Shown: positions 1 through 8,400 of the stretch, piece after piece
Position numbering within the stretch: position 1 is the first letter of the stretch
Layout of the letters: every line of letters starts with the position of its first letter
NCBI RefSeq assembly: GCF_014199305.1
Contig: NZ_JACIJK010000005.1
Location: forward strand, 248,001-312,000
Direction of reading: 5' to 3'
Source: Sphingomonas aerophila
GTDB lineage: Bacteria; Pseudomonadota; Alphaproteobacteria; Sphingomonadales; Sphingomonadaceae
Length of the DNA stretch: 64,000 bases
Translations under genes and position numbers: made by a program
Notes under the pieces: generated by a model
Databases searched by the model: none
Told to the model about the DNA's origin: nothing
Seen by the model: only the letters and a program-made list of their open reading frames with translations

Positions 1-2
1 TC

Positions 3-635
3 GCGATCGCGACGAACCGCGCCCGCGCGGTGGAAGCGGTGCTGCCGGGCTCGCGCCTCGTCACCGCCTATCAGGTCCATTCGGCATCCTGCGTCACGGT
101 GCTTCAGCCATTCGACGACAATCTGCGCCCCCATGCGGATGCGCTGGTCACCGACCGCCCCGGCCTGCTGCTCGGCATCCTGACGGCCGACTGCGCGCCC
201 GTGCTGCTGGCCGATACGGAGGCAGGGGTCGTCGGCGCGGCGCACGCGGGGTGGAAGGGCGCGCTGGGAGGCATCACCGACGCCACCGTGGTCGCGATGG
301 AAGCGTTGGGAGCGCAGCGCGACCGCATCGTGGCCGCGGTCGGCCCGTGCATCGCGCGCACAAGCTACGAGGTGGATGAGGGCTTTCTCGATCGATTCGC
401 CGCCGTGGATCGCGCCAACGAGCGCTTCTTCACTCCCGCACGCGAGCGTCACTACCGCTTCGACCTGGAGGCCTATGTTGTCCACCGGCTGGGTCACGCA
501 GGCGTGTTGCGGGTCGAGGCGCTTGGGCTAGACACCTATGCGCTTCCCGACCGCTTCTACAGCTACCGCCGGGCGACACACCGGGGCGAGCCGACCTATG
601 GCCGCCAGATCAGCCTGATCGGATTGCCCAGCTAG
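3..635 (+). CDS. pgeF: Laccase-domain (PgeF/YfiH family) protein, 5' truncated by window edge
   Basis: The reading frame is already open at base 3 and runs to TAG at 633-635. The GTG at 30 is not a convincing start, because the residues before it (AIATNRARA) fit the family. Visible motifs are VHSA near the start, TADCAPVLLAD and HAGWKGALGG, which carry the Cys and His metal-binding residues of the family. Members are multicopper-oxidase-like fold enzymes, described as peptidoglycan editing factor and as purine nucleoside phosphorylase/adenosine deaminase. The C-terminus (GRQISLIGL) is complete. Only the N-terminal part is missing, upstream of the window. Which biochemical activity dominates here cannot be told from sequence. 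Confidence 0.9.
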   Translation, partial: AIATNRARAVEAVLPGSRLVTAYQVHSASCVTVLQPFDDNLRPHADALVTDRPGLLLGILTADCAPVLLADTEAGVVGAAHAGWKGALGGITDATVVAMEALGAQRDRIVAAVGPCIARTSYEVDEGFLDRFAAVDRANERFFTPARERHYRFDLEAYVVHRLGHAGVLRVEALGLDTYALPDRFYSYRRATHRGEPTYGRQISLIGLPS

Positions 636-685
636 TTTCAACGGTGACTATCCTGGGCTACATACCGCTGCCAAGGAGAGTGCAG

Positions 686-2017
686 ATGACCGACACGCCC
701 AACGAGAACGAAGCAGAGATGTCGGGCGGCGTGCCCGCGCAACAGCCGCAGGACGACACGCCCAAGACGATCGGTGAGCGCAAGCTGAAGCCATCGACGC
801 TGATGATGGGTCATGGCTATGATCCGGCCCTGTCGGAAGGATCGCTGAAGCCGCCGATCTTCCTCACCTCCACCTTTGTGTTCCCCAACGCCGCCGCGGG
901 CAAGCGCCACTTCGAGGGCGTGACCGGCAAGCGGCCGGGCGGTGCCGAGGGGCTGGTTTATTCGCGCTTCAACGGCCCGAACCAGGAGATCCTGGAGGAC
1001 CGCCTGGCGATCTGGGAAGAAGCGGAGGACGCGCTCAGCTTCTCGTCCGGTATGTCGGCCATCGCGACCCTGTTCCTGTCGATGGTGAAGCCGGGCGACA
1101 CGGTGGTTCACTCGGGCCCGCTTTATGCCGCGACCGAGACGCTGATCGCCAAGATCCTTGGCCGTTTCGGCGTCCACTGGCTCGACTTCCCCGCTGGCGC
1201 CACGCGTGAGGAGATTGACGCGGTGATGAGCAAGGCGGCGGGTTCGGGCCGCGTCGCGCTGATTTATCTCGAAAGCCCCGCCAACCCGACCAACGCGCTG
1301 GTCGACGTGGAAGCGGTCGCCGCCAGCCGCGACGCCGTGTTTGCGGGGGCAGCCGAGAAGCCGCCTATCGCGATCGACAACACGTTCCTCGGCCCGCTGT
1401 GGCACAAGCCGCTGGACCATGGCGCTGACATCGTCGTCTACAGCCTGACCAAATATGCCGGCGGCCATTCGGATCTGGTCGCGGGCGGGCTGCTCGGTAA
1501 CAAGGCGCAGATCAATACCATCCGATCGATGCGGAACACCATCGGCACCATCTGCGACCCGAACACCGCCTGGATGCTGCTGCGTAGCCTGGAAACGCTG
1601 GAATTGCGGATGAGCCGCGCGGGCGAGAACGCGGACAAGGTCTGCACCTGGTTGCGTGACCAGCCCAAGGTGGAGCGCGTCGGCTATCTCGGCTTCTTGG
1701 CGAATGAGGAAAGCCGGCAGGCGGACATCTATCGTCGCCACTGCTCGGGCGGCGGCTCCACCTTTTCGCTCTACCTCAAGGGCGGCGAGGCCGAGGCGTT
1801 CCGTTTCCTCGACGCGCTCAAGATTGCCAAGCTGGCGGTCAGCCTGGGCGGCACCGAAACTCTGGCGAGCCACCCTGCCGGCATGACGCACCTTTCGGTG
1901 CCGGATGCGCGCAAGCAGGCGCTCGGCATCACCGACAACCTTGTTCGCATCTCGATCGGGGTGGAAGACGCGGACGACCTGATCGCCGACTTCGAACAAG
2001 CGCTGGCCGCGATCTGA
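686..2017 (+). CDS. Cystathionine gamma-synthase family PLP-dependent enzyme
   Basis: This is a 443-residue Cys/Met-metabolism PLP enzyme. The ATG at 686 is preferred over an in-frame start at 644 because AAGGAGAG sits just upstream. The PLP lysine lies in VYSLTKYAGGHSDLVAGG. Other family landmarks are YSRFNGPNQEILEDR, FSSGMSAIATLFLSM, ESPANPTNALVD and the C-terminal SLGGTETLASHPAGMTH block. The family includes cystathionine gamma-synthase, cystathionine gamma-lyase and O-acyl-homoserine sulfhydrylases, and sequence alone does not separate them well. The first 35 or so residues are a polar extension. It ends in front of a strong hairpin and the promoter of the next genes, so it is probably its own unit. 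Confidence 0.9.
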   Translation: MTDTPNENEAEMSGGVPAQQPQDDTPKTIGERKLKPSTLMMGHGYDPALSEGSLKPPIFLTSTFVFPNAAAGKRHFEGVTGKRPGGAEGLVYSRFNGPNQEILEDRLAIWEEAEDALSFSSGMSAIATLFLSMVKPGDTVVHSGPLYAATETLIAKILGRFGVHWLDFPAGATREEIDAVMSKAAGSGRVALIYLESPANPTNALVDVEAVAASRDAVFAGAAEKPPIAIDNTFLGPLWHKPLDHGADIVVYSLTKYAGGHSDLVAGGLLGNKAQINTIRSMRNTIGTICDPNTAWMLLRSLETLELRMSRAGENADKVCTWLRDQPKVERVGYLGFLANEESRQADIYRRHCSGGGSTFSLYLKGGEAEAFRFLDALKIAKLAVSLGGTETLASHPAGMTHLSVPDARKQALGITDNLVRISIGVEDADDLIADFEQALAAI

Positions 2018-2023
2018 CCTGTT

Positions 2024-2053
2024 CGGGCCGGCTGCGTGAAAGCGGCCGGCCCG
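2024..2053 (+). terminator. Hairpin after the cystathionine-synthase-family gene
   Basis: A 12-bp stem with one mismatch (2024-2035 against 2042-2053) and a GTGAAA loop begins 7 bases after the stop codon. There is no clear T-run after it, so it may terminate weakly or only protect the mRNA end. The position between one gene and the promoter of the next supports a terminator. Confidence 0.5.
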
Positions 2054-2081
2054 TTGACGTGCGATATACGATCCATATACG
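2054..2081 (+). promoter_or_regulatory. Sigma70-like promoter with an 11-bp-phased repeat, upstream of the ParD-like/map pair
   Basis: TTGACG (2054-2059) and TATACG (2076-2081) are separated by 16 bp, a good sigma70 arrangement, about 30 bases before the GTG start at 2113. The 7-mer ATATACG occurs twice, at 2064-2070 and 2075-2081, exactly 11 bp apart, so both copies face the same side of the helix. The second copy overlaps the -10. A regulator, possibly the ParD-like protein itself, could bind here; that part is inference. Confidence 0.5.
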
Positions 2082-2112
2082 TTCCGCTTACTCGTGATTG
2101 GAGGAAGCGGCG

Positions 2113-2319
2113 GTGGGCATCGTGAAGATCGACGACGAACTGCACGAACAGATCCGCCGTGCGAGCACGGTGATGTGCCGGTCGATCAATGCGCAGGCGG
2201 AATTCTGGATGAAGATCGGCATGCTCGCCGAGGCCAGCCCCACCCTGTCGTTCGCCGAGATTGTGCGGGCAGAGCTTTCCGCGGTGCAGGCGCTTCCCGA
2301 TCAGGCCGCGGCCGCCTGA
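2113..2319 (+). CDS. ParD-like antitoxin-family protein
   Basis: This is a 68-residue protein beginning MGIVKIDDELHEQIRRAS, with SINAQAEFWMKIG in the middle. The pattern is that of the ParD-like family: a short beta strand followed by helices, as in ribbon-helix-helix DNA-binding antitoxins. The GTG at 2113 is chosen because GGAGGA lies 7 bases upstream; a TTG at 2098 would put that site inside the gene. No ParE-type toxin follows. The next gene is methionine aminopeptidase, with one base between stop and start. The protein is therefore probably co-translated with map, and a toxin-antitoxin role is not supported by this context. Confidence 0.8.
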   Translation: MGIVKIDDELHEQIRRASTVMCRSINAQAEFWMKIGMLAEASPTLSFAEIVRAELSAVQALPDQAAAA

Positions 2320-2320
2320 C

Positions 2321-3103
2321 ATGGTAAAGACGGCTGACGAACTGGCGCTGATGCGGGTGTCCGGCCGATTGCTGGCGTCGGTGTTCGAGATGCTGGACGA
2401 ACAGGATCTGGCCGGCATGTCGACGCTGGCGGTCAACGACATGGTCGACCGCTTCATCACCACCGATCTACAGGCGCGGCCGGCCAGCAAGGGGCAATAT
2501 GGCTTTGCCTATGTCCTGAACTGCTCGATCAACCAGGTCGTCTGCCACGGCGTGCCCGACCCAGGCCAGGTCATTCGCGACGGCGACATCATCAACCTCG
2601 ACATCACGCTCGAAAAGAACGGCTTCATCGCTGATTCGAGCAAGACCTATCTGGTCGGCACCGTCAGCCCTCCTGCGCGCCGGCTGGTGCAGGTCGCTCA
2701 GGAAGCGATGTGGAAGGGGATCGGCCAGGTACGGCCCGGCGGGCGCCTGAGCGATATAGGCTTCGCAATCGAGAAGCACGCCAAGAAGCACGGCTATTCG
2801 GCGGTGCGTGAGTTCTGCGGCCACGGCATCGGCCGCGAAATGCATGAAGAGCCCGAGGTGATGAACTTCGGCCGCGCCGGCGCCGGCCCGACGCTGCGCG
2901 AGGGCATGACCTTTACGATCGAGCCGATGATCAACCAGGGCACGCGCAAGGTGGAGACATTGGACGATGGCTGGACCGTCGTCACCGCCGACGGGAAGTT
3001 ATCGGCACAATTCGAGCATACGGTCGCGGTCACGGCCGATGGCGTGGAGGTGCTGACCCTGCGCCGGGACGAAAAACCAGGAGCCGTGCGCCAGCGGGCA
3101 TGA
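2321..3103 (+). CDS. map: Type I methionine aminopeptidase
   Basis: This is a 260-residue M24 metallopeptidase that removes the N-terminal Met from new proteins. The five metal ligands are visible: Asp in INLDITL and in IADSSKTY, His in GHGIGREMHEEPEV, Glu in FTIEPMINQG and Glu in SAQFEHTVAVT. The substrate-site His is in VCHGVPDPG. The start at ATG 2321 follows the ParD-like stop by one base; an upstream in-frame start at 2261 would overlap that gene and adds unrelated residues. The C-terminal tail is Arg/Lys-rich. This paralogue type, sitting behind a ParD-like gene, may be distinct from the housekeeping map copy. Confidence 0.93.
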   Translation: MVKTADELALMRVSGRLLASVFEMLDEQDLAGMSTLAVNDMVDRFITTDLQARPASKGQYGFAYVLNCSINQVVCHGVPDPGQVIRDGDIINLDITLEKNGFIADSSKTYLVGTVSPPARRLVQVAQEAMWKGIGQVRPGGRLSDIGFAIEKHAKKHGYSAVREFCGHGIGREMHEEPEVMNFGRAGAGPTLREGMTFTIEPMINQGTRKVETLDDGWTVVTADGKLSAQFEHTVAVTADGVEVLTLRRDEKPGAVRQRA

Positions 3104-3124
3104 AACTGCGCGACGGGCAATCAC

Positions 3125-3418
3125 CTAGTCCAGTTGAGCGAGCAGGTCTTCTCCGAAACTGTCGTCCGGCAACGGCATCGCGCTCCTCAGCGCAGAGCCG
3201 GTCAGAAAGATGGCATTGCCATTGCCCACGCAATTGGTCGCAAGCTTGCGCCGGCGGATGCCGAGCGTGCTGATACGCGTGGTCAGAGCGCTGGTGGTGC
3301 AGCCGAAGTTAGCCGCAATCGCATCAACCGCTTCCCCCGCCACATAACGTCTGGCGAGTTCAATCTCCTTGTCACGGCTCCAAGGAAAGCGGTTCGGTTT
3401 GTCAGTCATCGCTGGCAT
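3125..3418 (-). CDS. Small GcrA-like helix-turn-helix protein
   Basis: A protein of about 97 residues. Residues 12-55 (WSRDKEIELARRYVAGEAVDAIAANFGCTTSALTTRISTLGI, read in two halves) form a helix-turn-helix resembling the N-terminus of the alphaproteobacterial cell-cycle regulator GcrA: a W-x-x-x-K opening, an acidic helix, then AIAANFGCTTSAL as the recognition unit. It is much shorter than GcrA (about 170 residues) and lacks the C-terminal sigma70-contact region. The start is uncertain: ATG 3418 or ATG 3409, neither with a strong ribosome site. It is convergent with map, and its target is unknown. Confidence 0.6.
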   Translation of the reverse strand: MPAMTDKPNRFPWSRDKEIELARRYVAGEAVDAIAANFGCTTSALTTRISTLGIRRRKLATNCVGNGNAIFLTGSALRSAMPLPDDSFGEDLLAQLD

Positions 3419-3540
3419 GCAACCCTGTGCTGTAATGGCCTTTCCTAAGACGCTGCACCGAGCGAAGAAAAGTCTCAGTCGTGCTTTGTCCAAACCTGCG
3501 GGGTTGCCCGCCGGCGCGCAGGGCGCGAATACACGAGATT

Positions 3541-4557
3541 ATGGCTGATCTTTCGCGCTTCATCGCCGGCCTGCCCAAGGCAGAGCTTCACCTTCACATC
3601 GAGGGCAGCCTGGAACCCGAACTGATGTTCGCGCTGGCCGGGCGCAACGGGCTGACCATCCCGTTCACCTCTGCGGACGCGGTGCGGGCGGCATACCAGT
3701 TTTCGAACCTTCAGGACTTCCTGGACATCTATTACCAGGGCGCGGCGGTGCTGGTGACGGAGCGCGACTTCCACGACCTGACCGTAGCCTATTTCGATCG
3801 GGCCGCCGCTGACGGTGTGAAACATGCTGAGATCATGTTCGACCCGCAGACGCACACGGCGCGCGGGATCGCGTTCGACACCGTCATGCGCGGGCTGCTG
3901 TCCGGCATGGCCGACGCAAAGGCGCGGCATGGCATCACCAGCTGCCTGATCATGAGCTTCCTGCGCCACCTGTCGGAGGAGGACGCGTTCGCCACGTTGG
4001 AGCAATCGCGCCCCTGGCTGTCCCACATCACCGCCGTCGGGCTCGATTCGTCAGAGGTCGGCAATCCGCCTTCCCGCTTTGCCCGCGTGTTCGCCGCCGC
4101 GCGGGAGCTTGGCCTGAAGCTATGTGCCCATGCCGGCGAAGAGGGGCCGCCCGACTATGTTCGCGAGGCGCTGGACCTGCTCGCGATCGACCGGCTCGAC
4201 CATGGCAATCGCTCGCTGGAGGACCCGGTGCTGACCGCCCGGCTGGCGGGCGCCGGCATGACGCTGACGGTGTGTCCCTTGTCGAACCTGAAGCTGCGCG
4301 TGGTCCATGCCATGGCCGATCACCCTATCGATCGGATGCTGCGGGAAGGGCTGCGCGCCACGGTGAACTCGGACGATCCCGCCTATTTCGGCGGCTATGT
4401 GGCGGACAATTACGTGGCGGTGGCGGAGGCGCGCGGATTGGGGCGGCAGGAGTTGGCGACGCTGGCCCGCAACAGCTTCCTTGGCAGCTTCCTGCCCGAC
4501 GAGGCGGTGGCGGCGCACCTTGCCCGTATCGACGCTTATGTGGCGGAGGCCGCCTGA
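3541..4557 (+). CDS. Adenosine/adenine deaminase, probably adenine deaminase type
   Basis: A 338-residue amidohydrolase. Zinc ligands and catalytic residues are seen in KAELHLHIEGSLEPE (HxH), CAHAGEEGPPDY, DRLDHGNRSLEDP and ATVNSDDPAYFGGY. The combination HAGEEGPP...DHGNRSLED...NSDDPAYFGGY is what I associate with the adenine deaminase (Aah1-like) branch rather than classical adenosine deaminase. The reaction gives hypoxanthine (or inosine) plus ammonia. The start ATG 3541 sits directly before ADLSRFIAGLPKAELHLH, the usual N-terminus. The stop overlaps the start of a phosphoribosyltransferase by one base, which fits conversion of hypoxanthine to IMP in purine salvage. Confidence 0.88.
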   Translation: MADLSRFIAGLPKAELHLHIEGSLEPELMFALAGRNGLTIPFTSADAVRAAYQFSNLQDFLDIYYQGAAVLVTERDFHDLTVAYFDRAAADGVKHAEIMFDPQTHTARGIAFDTVMRGLLSGMADAKARHGITSCLIMSFLRHLSEEDAFATLEQSRPWLSHITAVGLDSSEVGNPPSRFARVFAAARELGLKLCAHAGEEGPPDYVREALDLLAIDRLDHGNRSLEDPVLTARLAGAGMTLTVCPLSNLKLRVVHAMADHPIDRMLREGLRATVNSDDPAYFGGYVADNYVAVAEARGLGRQELATLARNSFLGSFLPDEAVAAHLARIDAYVAEAA

Positions 4558-5075
4558 TGCCGGTGTTCGACACGGTCGCGCATGAGCGCTTCGTTGCGGA
4601 CGTGCGGGCGTTGGCGGCGGCGATCGCGGCAGACGCCGATTGGCAGCCAAGCTTCCTGATCGGGATTGGGCGTGGCGGGTTGGTGCCAGCCGTCTATCTC
4701 AGCCACGCGACCGGCCTGCCCACCCTCTCCTGCGATCTGTCGAGCCACGTTCCTGACTTCGCGGACGACGTGCTGGTCCGCCTCGCCGCCCGCACGCGTG
4801 AGGGCGAGCGTCTGTTGTTCATCGACGATATCAACGATTCGGGCCGCACCATCGGGATGCTGCGCACCTCGTTGGCGGCGGCACAGGCCGCTTCCGACCA
4901 TGTCCGCTTCGCCACGCTGATCGACAACGGAGTGTCGGCGCAGCGGGTCGACTATCGCGCGCGAACCATCGACCGCACCGTCACAAAAGACTGGTTCGTG
5001 TTCCCGTGGGAGGCGGTGGCACCGGCCGAGGCGATCGCGGAGGATGCCGCCGAAGTGCCCGACCGGATCGCCTGA
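4557..5075 (+). CDS. Purine phosphoribosyltransferase (type I PRTase)
   Basis: A 172-residue type I PRTase. The PRPP-binding loop is RLLFIDDINDSGRTIGML, with the two acidic residues before the SGRT phosphate loop. An N-terminal LIGIGRGGLVPAVYLSHATG and C-terminal TKDWFVFPWEA resemble xanthine-guanine or hypoxanthine phosphoribosyltransferases. The ATG at 4557 overlaps the deaminase stop (TGATG), so the two are translationally coupled. The most economical role is converting the free base made by the deaminase to its nucleotide. Base specificity is inferred from context only. Confidence 0.85.
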   Translation: MPVFDTVAHERFVADVRALAAAIAADADWQPSFLIGIGRGGLVPAVYLSHATGLPTLSCDLSSHVPDFADDVLVRLAARTREGERLLFIDDINDSGRTIGMLRTSLAAAQAASDHVRFATLIDNGVSAQRVDYRARTIDRTVTKDWFVFPWEAVAPAEAIAEDAAEVPDRIA

Positions 5076-5087
5076 CGCGGCGGGCGA

Positions 5088-6371
5088 TCAGCCGTCGCCG
5101 AGGCGCTCGATATCCGCGCCAACGGCCGACAGCTTCTCCTCCAGCCGCTCATAGCCCCGGTCGAGGTGATAGACGCGGCTGACCGAAGTCTCGCCCTCCG
5201 CCGCTAGGCCGGCGAGGATCAGGCTCATGGATGCACGCAGGTCGGTCGCCATCACCGGCGCGCCGGTCAGGCCCACGACGCCGCGCACCACCGCGGTGCG
5301 GCCGCTGACGGTGATGTCGGCACCCATCCGCGCCAGTTCAGGCACGTGCATGTAGCGGTTTTCGAAGATCGTCTCCGTCAGCACGCTTGCGCCCTGTGCC
5401 AGCGTCAGCATCGCCATGAACTGCGCCTGCATGTCGGTGGCGAAGCCGGGGTACGGTGCGGTTGACAGCGTCAGCGGCTTCAGCGGCCCTTCGGCTGCCA
5501 CCCGCATCTCGCTGCCATTCACCTCCGCCGTCACGCCCGCCTCGCGCAGCGCATCGATCGTGGCGCCCATGTCATCGGGCGCGACATTCGTCAGTGTCAG
5601 GTCACCGCCGGTGATCGCCGCTGCACAAGCATAGCTGCCCGCCTCGATCCGATCGGGCATGACGGCATAGGTCGCCTCGTTCAGCCGATCGACGCCTTCG
5701 ATCTCCAGCGTCTCGGTACCAATGCCCTCGATCCTGGCGCCCATCGCGACCAGGCAGCGGCACAGGTCGACGATCTCGGGCTCACGCGCCGCGTTCTCGA
5801 TACAGGTCCCCCCGCGCGCAGTGACGGCCGCCATGACAACGTTTTCCGTCGCGCCAACCGACACCACCGGAAAGCGGTACCGGCCACCGGAAAGCCGGCC
5901 GCCGGGCGCGCGCGCCTCCACATAGCCCGCCGCCATCTCCAGCTCCGCACCAACGGCTTCCAGCGCGCGCAGGTGAAGGTCGATCGGTCGGTTGCCGATC
6001 GCGCACCCGCCCGGCAGGCTGACCCGAGCAACGCCCGCGCGCGCCAGGATCGGCCCCAACACCAGGATCGACGCCCGCATCTTGCGCACGATGTCGTAAG
6101 GCGCCTCGGTAGAGGTCAGCTCGCCCGCCCGTATCCGCATGGTGCGGCCAAACTCCTGTGGGCTGGTGCCCGACACCTTCGTCGACGCGCCAAGCTGGTT
6201 CAGCAGATGCCCGAACCCGTCGACATCGGCCAGGCGTGGCAGGTTGGTGAGGGTCAGCGGCGCGTCGGTCAGCAGCGCGCACGGCAACAGCGTGAGCGCC
6301 GCGTTCTTGGCGCCCGAGATCGGCAGCCTGCCCGACAGGCGGTTGCCGCCACGAATGATGATGCGGTCCAT
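5088..6371 (-). CDS. murA: UDP-N-acetylglucosamine 1-carboxyvinyltransferase (MurA)
   Basis: A 427-residue EPSP-synthase-fold enzyme that starts peptidoglycan precursor synthesis by moving enolpyruvate from PEP to UDP-GlcNAc in the cytoplasm. Landmarks: [20 protein letters not shown] and [16 protein letters not shown] at the N-terminus, the loop with the catalytic cysteine in [16 protein letters not shown], and [22 protein letters not shown] later on. The ATG at 6371 gives the standard length; the frame stays open further upstream only because of GC bias and overlaps the divergent regulator. The cysteine form implies the fosfomycin-sensitive type. Confidence 0.95.
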   Translation of the reverse strand: MDRIIIRGGNRLSGRLPISGAKNAALTLLPCALLTDAPLTLTNLPRLADVDGFGHLLNQLGASTKVSGTSPQEFGRTMRIRAGELTSTEAPYDIVRKMRASILVLGPILARAGVARVSLPGGCAIGNRPIDLHLRALEAVGAELEMAAGYVEARAPGGRLSGGRYRFPVVSVGATENVVMAAVTARGGTCIENAAREPEIVDLCRCLVAMGARIEGIGTETLEIEGVDRLNEATYAVMPDRIEAGSYACAAAITGGDLTLTNVAPDDMGATIDALREAGVTAEVNGSEMRVAAEGPLKPLTLSTAPYPGFATDMQAQFMAMLTLAQGASVLTETIFENRYMHVPELARMGADITVSGRTAVVRGVVGLTGAPVMATDLRASMSLILAGLAAEGETSVSRVYHLDRGYERLEEKLSAVGADIERLGDG

Positions 6372-6447
6372 GCACTCGCGTGTATCGCGCGCATCGCCGC
6401 GCGCAAGCCTCCGCACGGGAACAGCCGTGTTGATCGATTTTAATGCG

Positions 6448-7233
6448 ATGATGCGCCCGGTTTGCTTTTCCCGCGATTCCTCGGGGGAAAAACACGACGT
6501 GCCAGGTATCTGTTTGGCCGACCGGATCGGACGGCTGATGACGTTGAGCGCTGAGGAAAGCAGCGCACTCGCCCAGTTGGAGGATCGCGGCAGGCTCCTG
6601 CGGCGCGGTTCCGCCTTGCTGCGGCTGAATGACCGCGCGGGTGAGATGTTTCTGCTGAGGCGGGGCACGGCGATGAGCTATGTGCTGCTGCGCGATGGCA
6701 GCCGGCAGATCCTGCGCTTCCACTTCCCGGGTGACATCCTGGGCTGGTCGGCGCTGGCATTCCGGCATTCGCTCGAAACCGTGGTTGCGACGAGCGATGC
6801 GGAAGTTGCTCCATTCGACCGCACGGCGCTGATCGGGCTGATGACCCAGAACCCTCGCCTGGGTGCTGCGATCAGCGCGCTGGCGCAGCTTGAACGGCAG
6901 GTGATGTCAGACCGGCTGGCGACGCTGGGCCGCACCGACGCGCGCGGACGGGTAGCGGCCCTGCTGATCGAAATGCGCGACCGCATGAGCGCGTGCGGCA
7001 TGGCGAACGGGGACGAATTCCAGCTCGGCCTGACGCAGGAAGAAATGGGGGACGCGGTTGGGCTGACCGCGGTTCACGTCAACCGGATGCTGCGATTGCT
7101 CGAGGAGGAACAGTTGATCGCTCGTGCCGGCAGCCGCGTCACCGTGCTGAACCATGGCGCACTGGCGCAGATGGCCAATTACGTCGACCGCAACGACGGC
7201 GTCGACCTGGAGTGGCTGGCACCGGCGCGCTGA
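6448..7233 (+). CDS. Crp/Fnr-family transcriptional regulator
   Basis: A protein of about 261 residues. The N-terminal half is a cyclic-nucleotide-binding-like beta roll ([20 protein letters not shown], then [14 protein letters not shown]), followed by a long dimer helix ([19 protein letters not shown]) and a winged HTH near residues 190-235 ([21 protein letters not shown]). It lacks the N-terminal cysteine cluster of true FNR, so an iron-sulfur oxygen sensor is unlikely. The start is uncertain: ATG 6448, ATG 6451 or GTG 6427 (the last has GGGA nearby). It is divergent from murA. Confidence 0.85.
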   Translation: MMRPVCFSRDSSGEKHDVPGICLADRIGRLMTLSAEESSALAQLEDRGRLLRRGSALLRLNDRAGEMFLLRRGTAMSYVLLRDGSRQILRFHFPGDILGWSALAFRHSLETVVATSDAEVAPFDRTALIGLMTQNPRLGAAISALAQLERQVMSDRLATLGRTDARGRVAALLIEMRDRMSACGMANGDEFQLGLTQEEMGDAVGLTAVHVNRMLRLLEEEQLIARAGSRVTVLNHGALAQMANYVDRNDGVDLEWLAPAR

Positions 7234-7260
7234 TCACTCGGTCAGCGCGGGATCAATCGA

Positions 7261-7623
7261 TCAGGCCTTTTCCAGCGTGCACTGGAGAGGATGCTGGTTC
7301 TGGCGCGCGAAGTCGGTGACCTGCCCCACCTTGGTTTCGGCAACCTCGTAGGAAAAGATGCCGCACACGCCCACGCCCTTCTGGTGGACGTGAAGCATGA
7401 CCCGGGTCGCTTCTTCCATGTTCATCCGGAAAAAGCGTTGCAGGCACAGCACGACGAATTCCATCGGCGTGTAATCGTCGTTCAGCATCAGCACGCGGTA
7501 AGGCGTCGGCTGCTTGGTGCGCGCGCGGGTACGCGTGGCAAGGCCCGTGCCGGTACCCTCACCCCCATCGTCATCGCCGCCGCCGTCGCGGCGTTCGGCC
7601 ATCGTGAATGTTTGCAGCGTCAT
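7261..7623 (-). CDS. clpS: ATP-dependent Clp protease adaptor ClpS
   Basis: A 120-residue protein. The core is [38 protein letters not shown] and [10 protein letters not shown], which carry the N-degron pocket residues (Asn-Asp in LNDD, His in LHVH) and the ClpA-contact surface. The first 35 residues are Gly/Asp-rich and disordered, as in many alphaproteobacterial ClpS proteins. ClpS delivers N-end-rule substrates to ClpAP. An internal ATG at 7602 could also start the protein. clpA is not adjacent in this window. Confidence 0.93.
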   Translation of the reverse strand: MTLQTFTMAERRDGGGDDDGGEGTGTGLATRTRARTKQPTPYRVLMLNDDYTPMEFVVLCLQRFFRMNMEEATRVMLHVHQKGVGVCGIFSYEVAETKVGQVTDFARQNQHPLQCTLEKA

Positions 7624-7676
7624 GTGTCACCGAAATATGGCACTCGGGCGGTGTAGGGCAAGAGCCCAGCCCATCG

Positions 7677-7712
7677 AAAAAGGGCGGCTGCCGCATCGGC
7701 AACCGCCCCTTT
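7677..7712 (-). terminator. Intrinsic terminator of the phasin gene
   Basis: GGGCGG (7682-7687) pairs with CCGCCC (7703-7708), and the stem continues through TGCCG/CGGCA around a CAT loop with one mismatch. Read on the minus strand, the hairpin is followed by CCCTTTTTCG, giving the T-run of an intrinsic terminator 20 bases past the phasin stop. Confidence 0.75.
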
Positions 7713-7732
7713 CATAGCCATTGCAGACCGGA

Positions 7733-8182
7733 TCAGCCGGCCGTGCGGGCCTTCTCGGCAGCCAGTGCCCAGCGGTTCTGAAGCGGCTGCGCGATCTCAC
7801 CCGCCAGCTTCAGCGTGGTTTCGGTATTGCGCGAGGTCTGCGCGACCATTGCGTCGAACGCCTTGCGGACCAGCTCGCCCTGCGCCTGCAGCAGCTCGGT
7901 CGGCGACTTCACGCTCGACAGGCTGCGCAGCGCCGCGACGCTGTTCTCGTAGGAGCTGCGGGCAAAGTTCGCCGCATCCTGGCCCATGGCTTCCAGCCCG
8001 CGCGCCGCGATGCGGCCCGACTCGGCTACTGCGTCCAGGTTGCCTTTGCTGAACTCGCCCATCTCGGCGAACAGCTTGGTGCCGCGCTCAACGGCGCCCT
8101 GGGCGCGCGCGCCCGCATCAGCGAACATCGCGCCGGCCTGCGCCTGAACGTGGTCGGTAGCGGCCTTGATCTGCTCTTCCAT
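7733..8182 (-). CDS. Phasin family protein
   Basis: A protein of about 149 residues, almost all helical, Ala/Glu-rich, with the phasin pattern: MEEQIKAATDHVQAQAG, ARAQGAVERGTKLFAEMGEF, NLDAVAESGRIAARGLEAMGQ, SPTELLQAQGELVRKAFD, then a tail ending EKARTAG. Phasins coat polyhydroxyalkanoate granules. The ATG at 8182 is preferred because AAGGA lies about 7 bases upstream. An in-frame ATG at 8335 would add a basic, disordered extension (ATKKPARMRARRR) and cannot be excluded. The PHA synthase gene lies just upstream on the same strand. Confidence 0.85.
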   Translation of the reverse strand: MEEQIKAATDHVQAQAGAMFADAGARAQGAVERGTKLFAEMGEFSKGNLDAVAESGRIAARGLEAMGQDAANFARSSYENSVAALRSLSSVKSPTELLQAQGELVRKAFDAMVAQTSRNTETTLKLAGEIAQPLQNRWALAAEKARTAG

Positions 8183-8400
8183 GATCTCGTCCTTCGGTTG
8201 CGTGGGTGCCGGGCCCATGCCGGCGGAGGGGGACGCACCATCGCGACGTCGCGCGCGCATCCGCGCCGGCTTCTTGGTGGCCGGCCTGGTTTCGGGAGTG
8301 ATCCCGCCGTCTGAGAGGGAGCGATCCGTTTCCATGCTGCAGTGCACAATAGCGCCGGATCGGTCAGATTGCAAGTACCCCGCGGCGCCGCGCGACGGGC

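Noticed and set aside
638..1999. 453-residue frame on the minus strand opposite the cystathionine-synthase-family gene
   Set aside because: It is the antisense shadow of a well-supported PLP enzyme in GC-rich DNA; its translation is Arg/Gly/His-rich without motifs.
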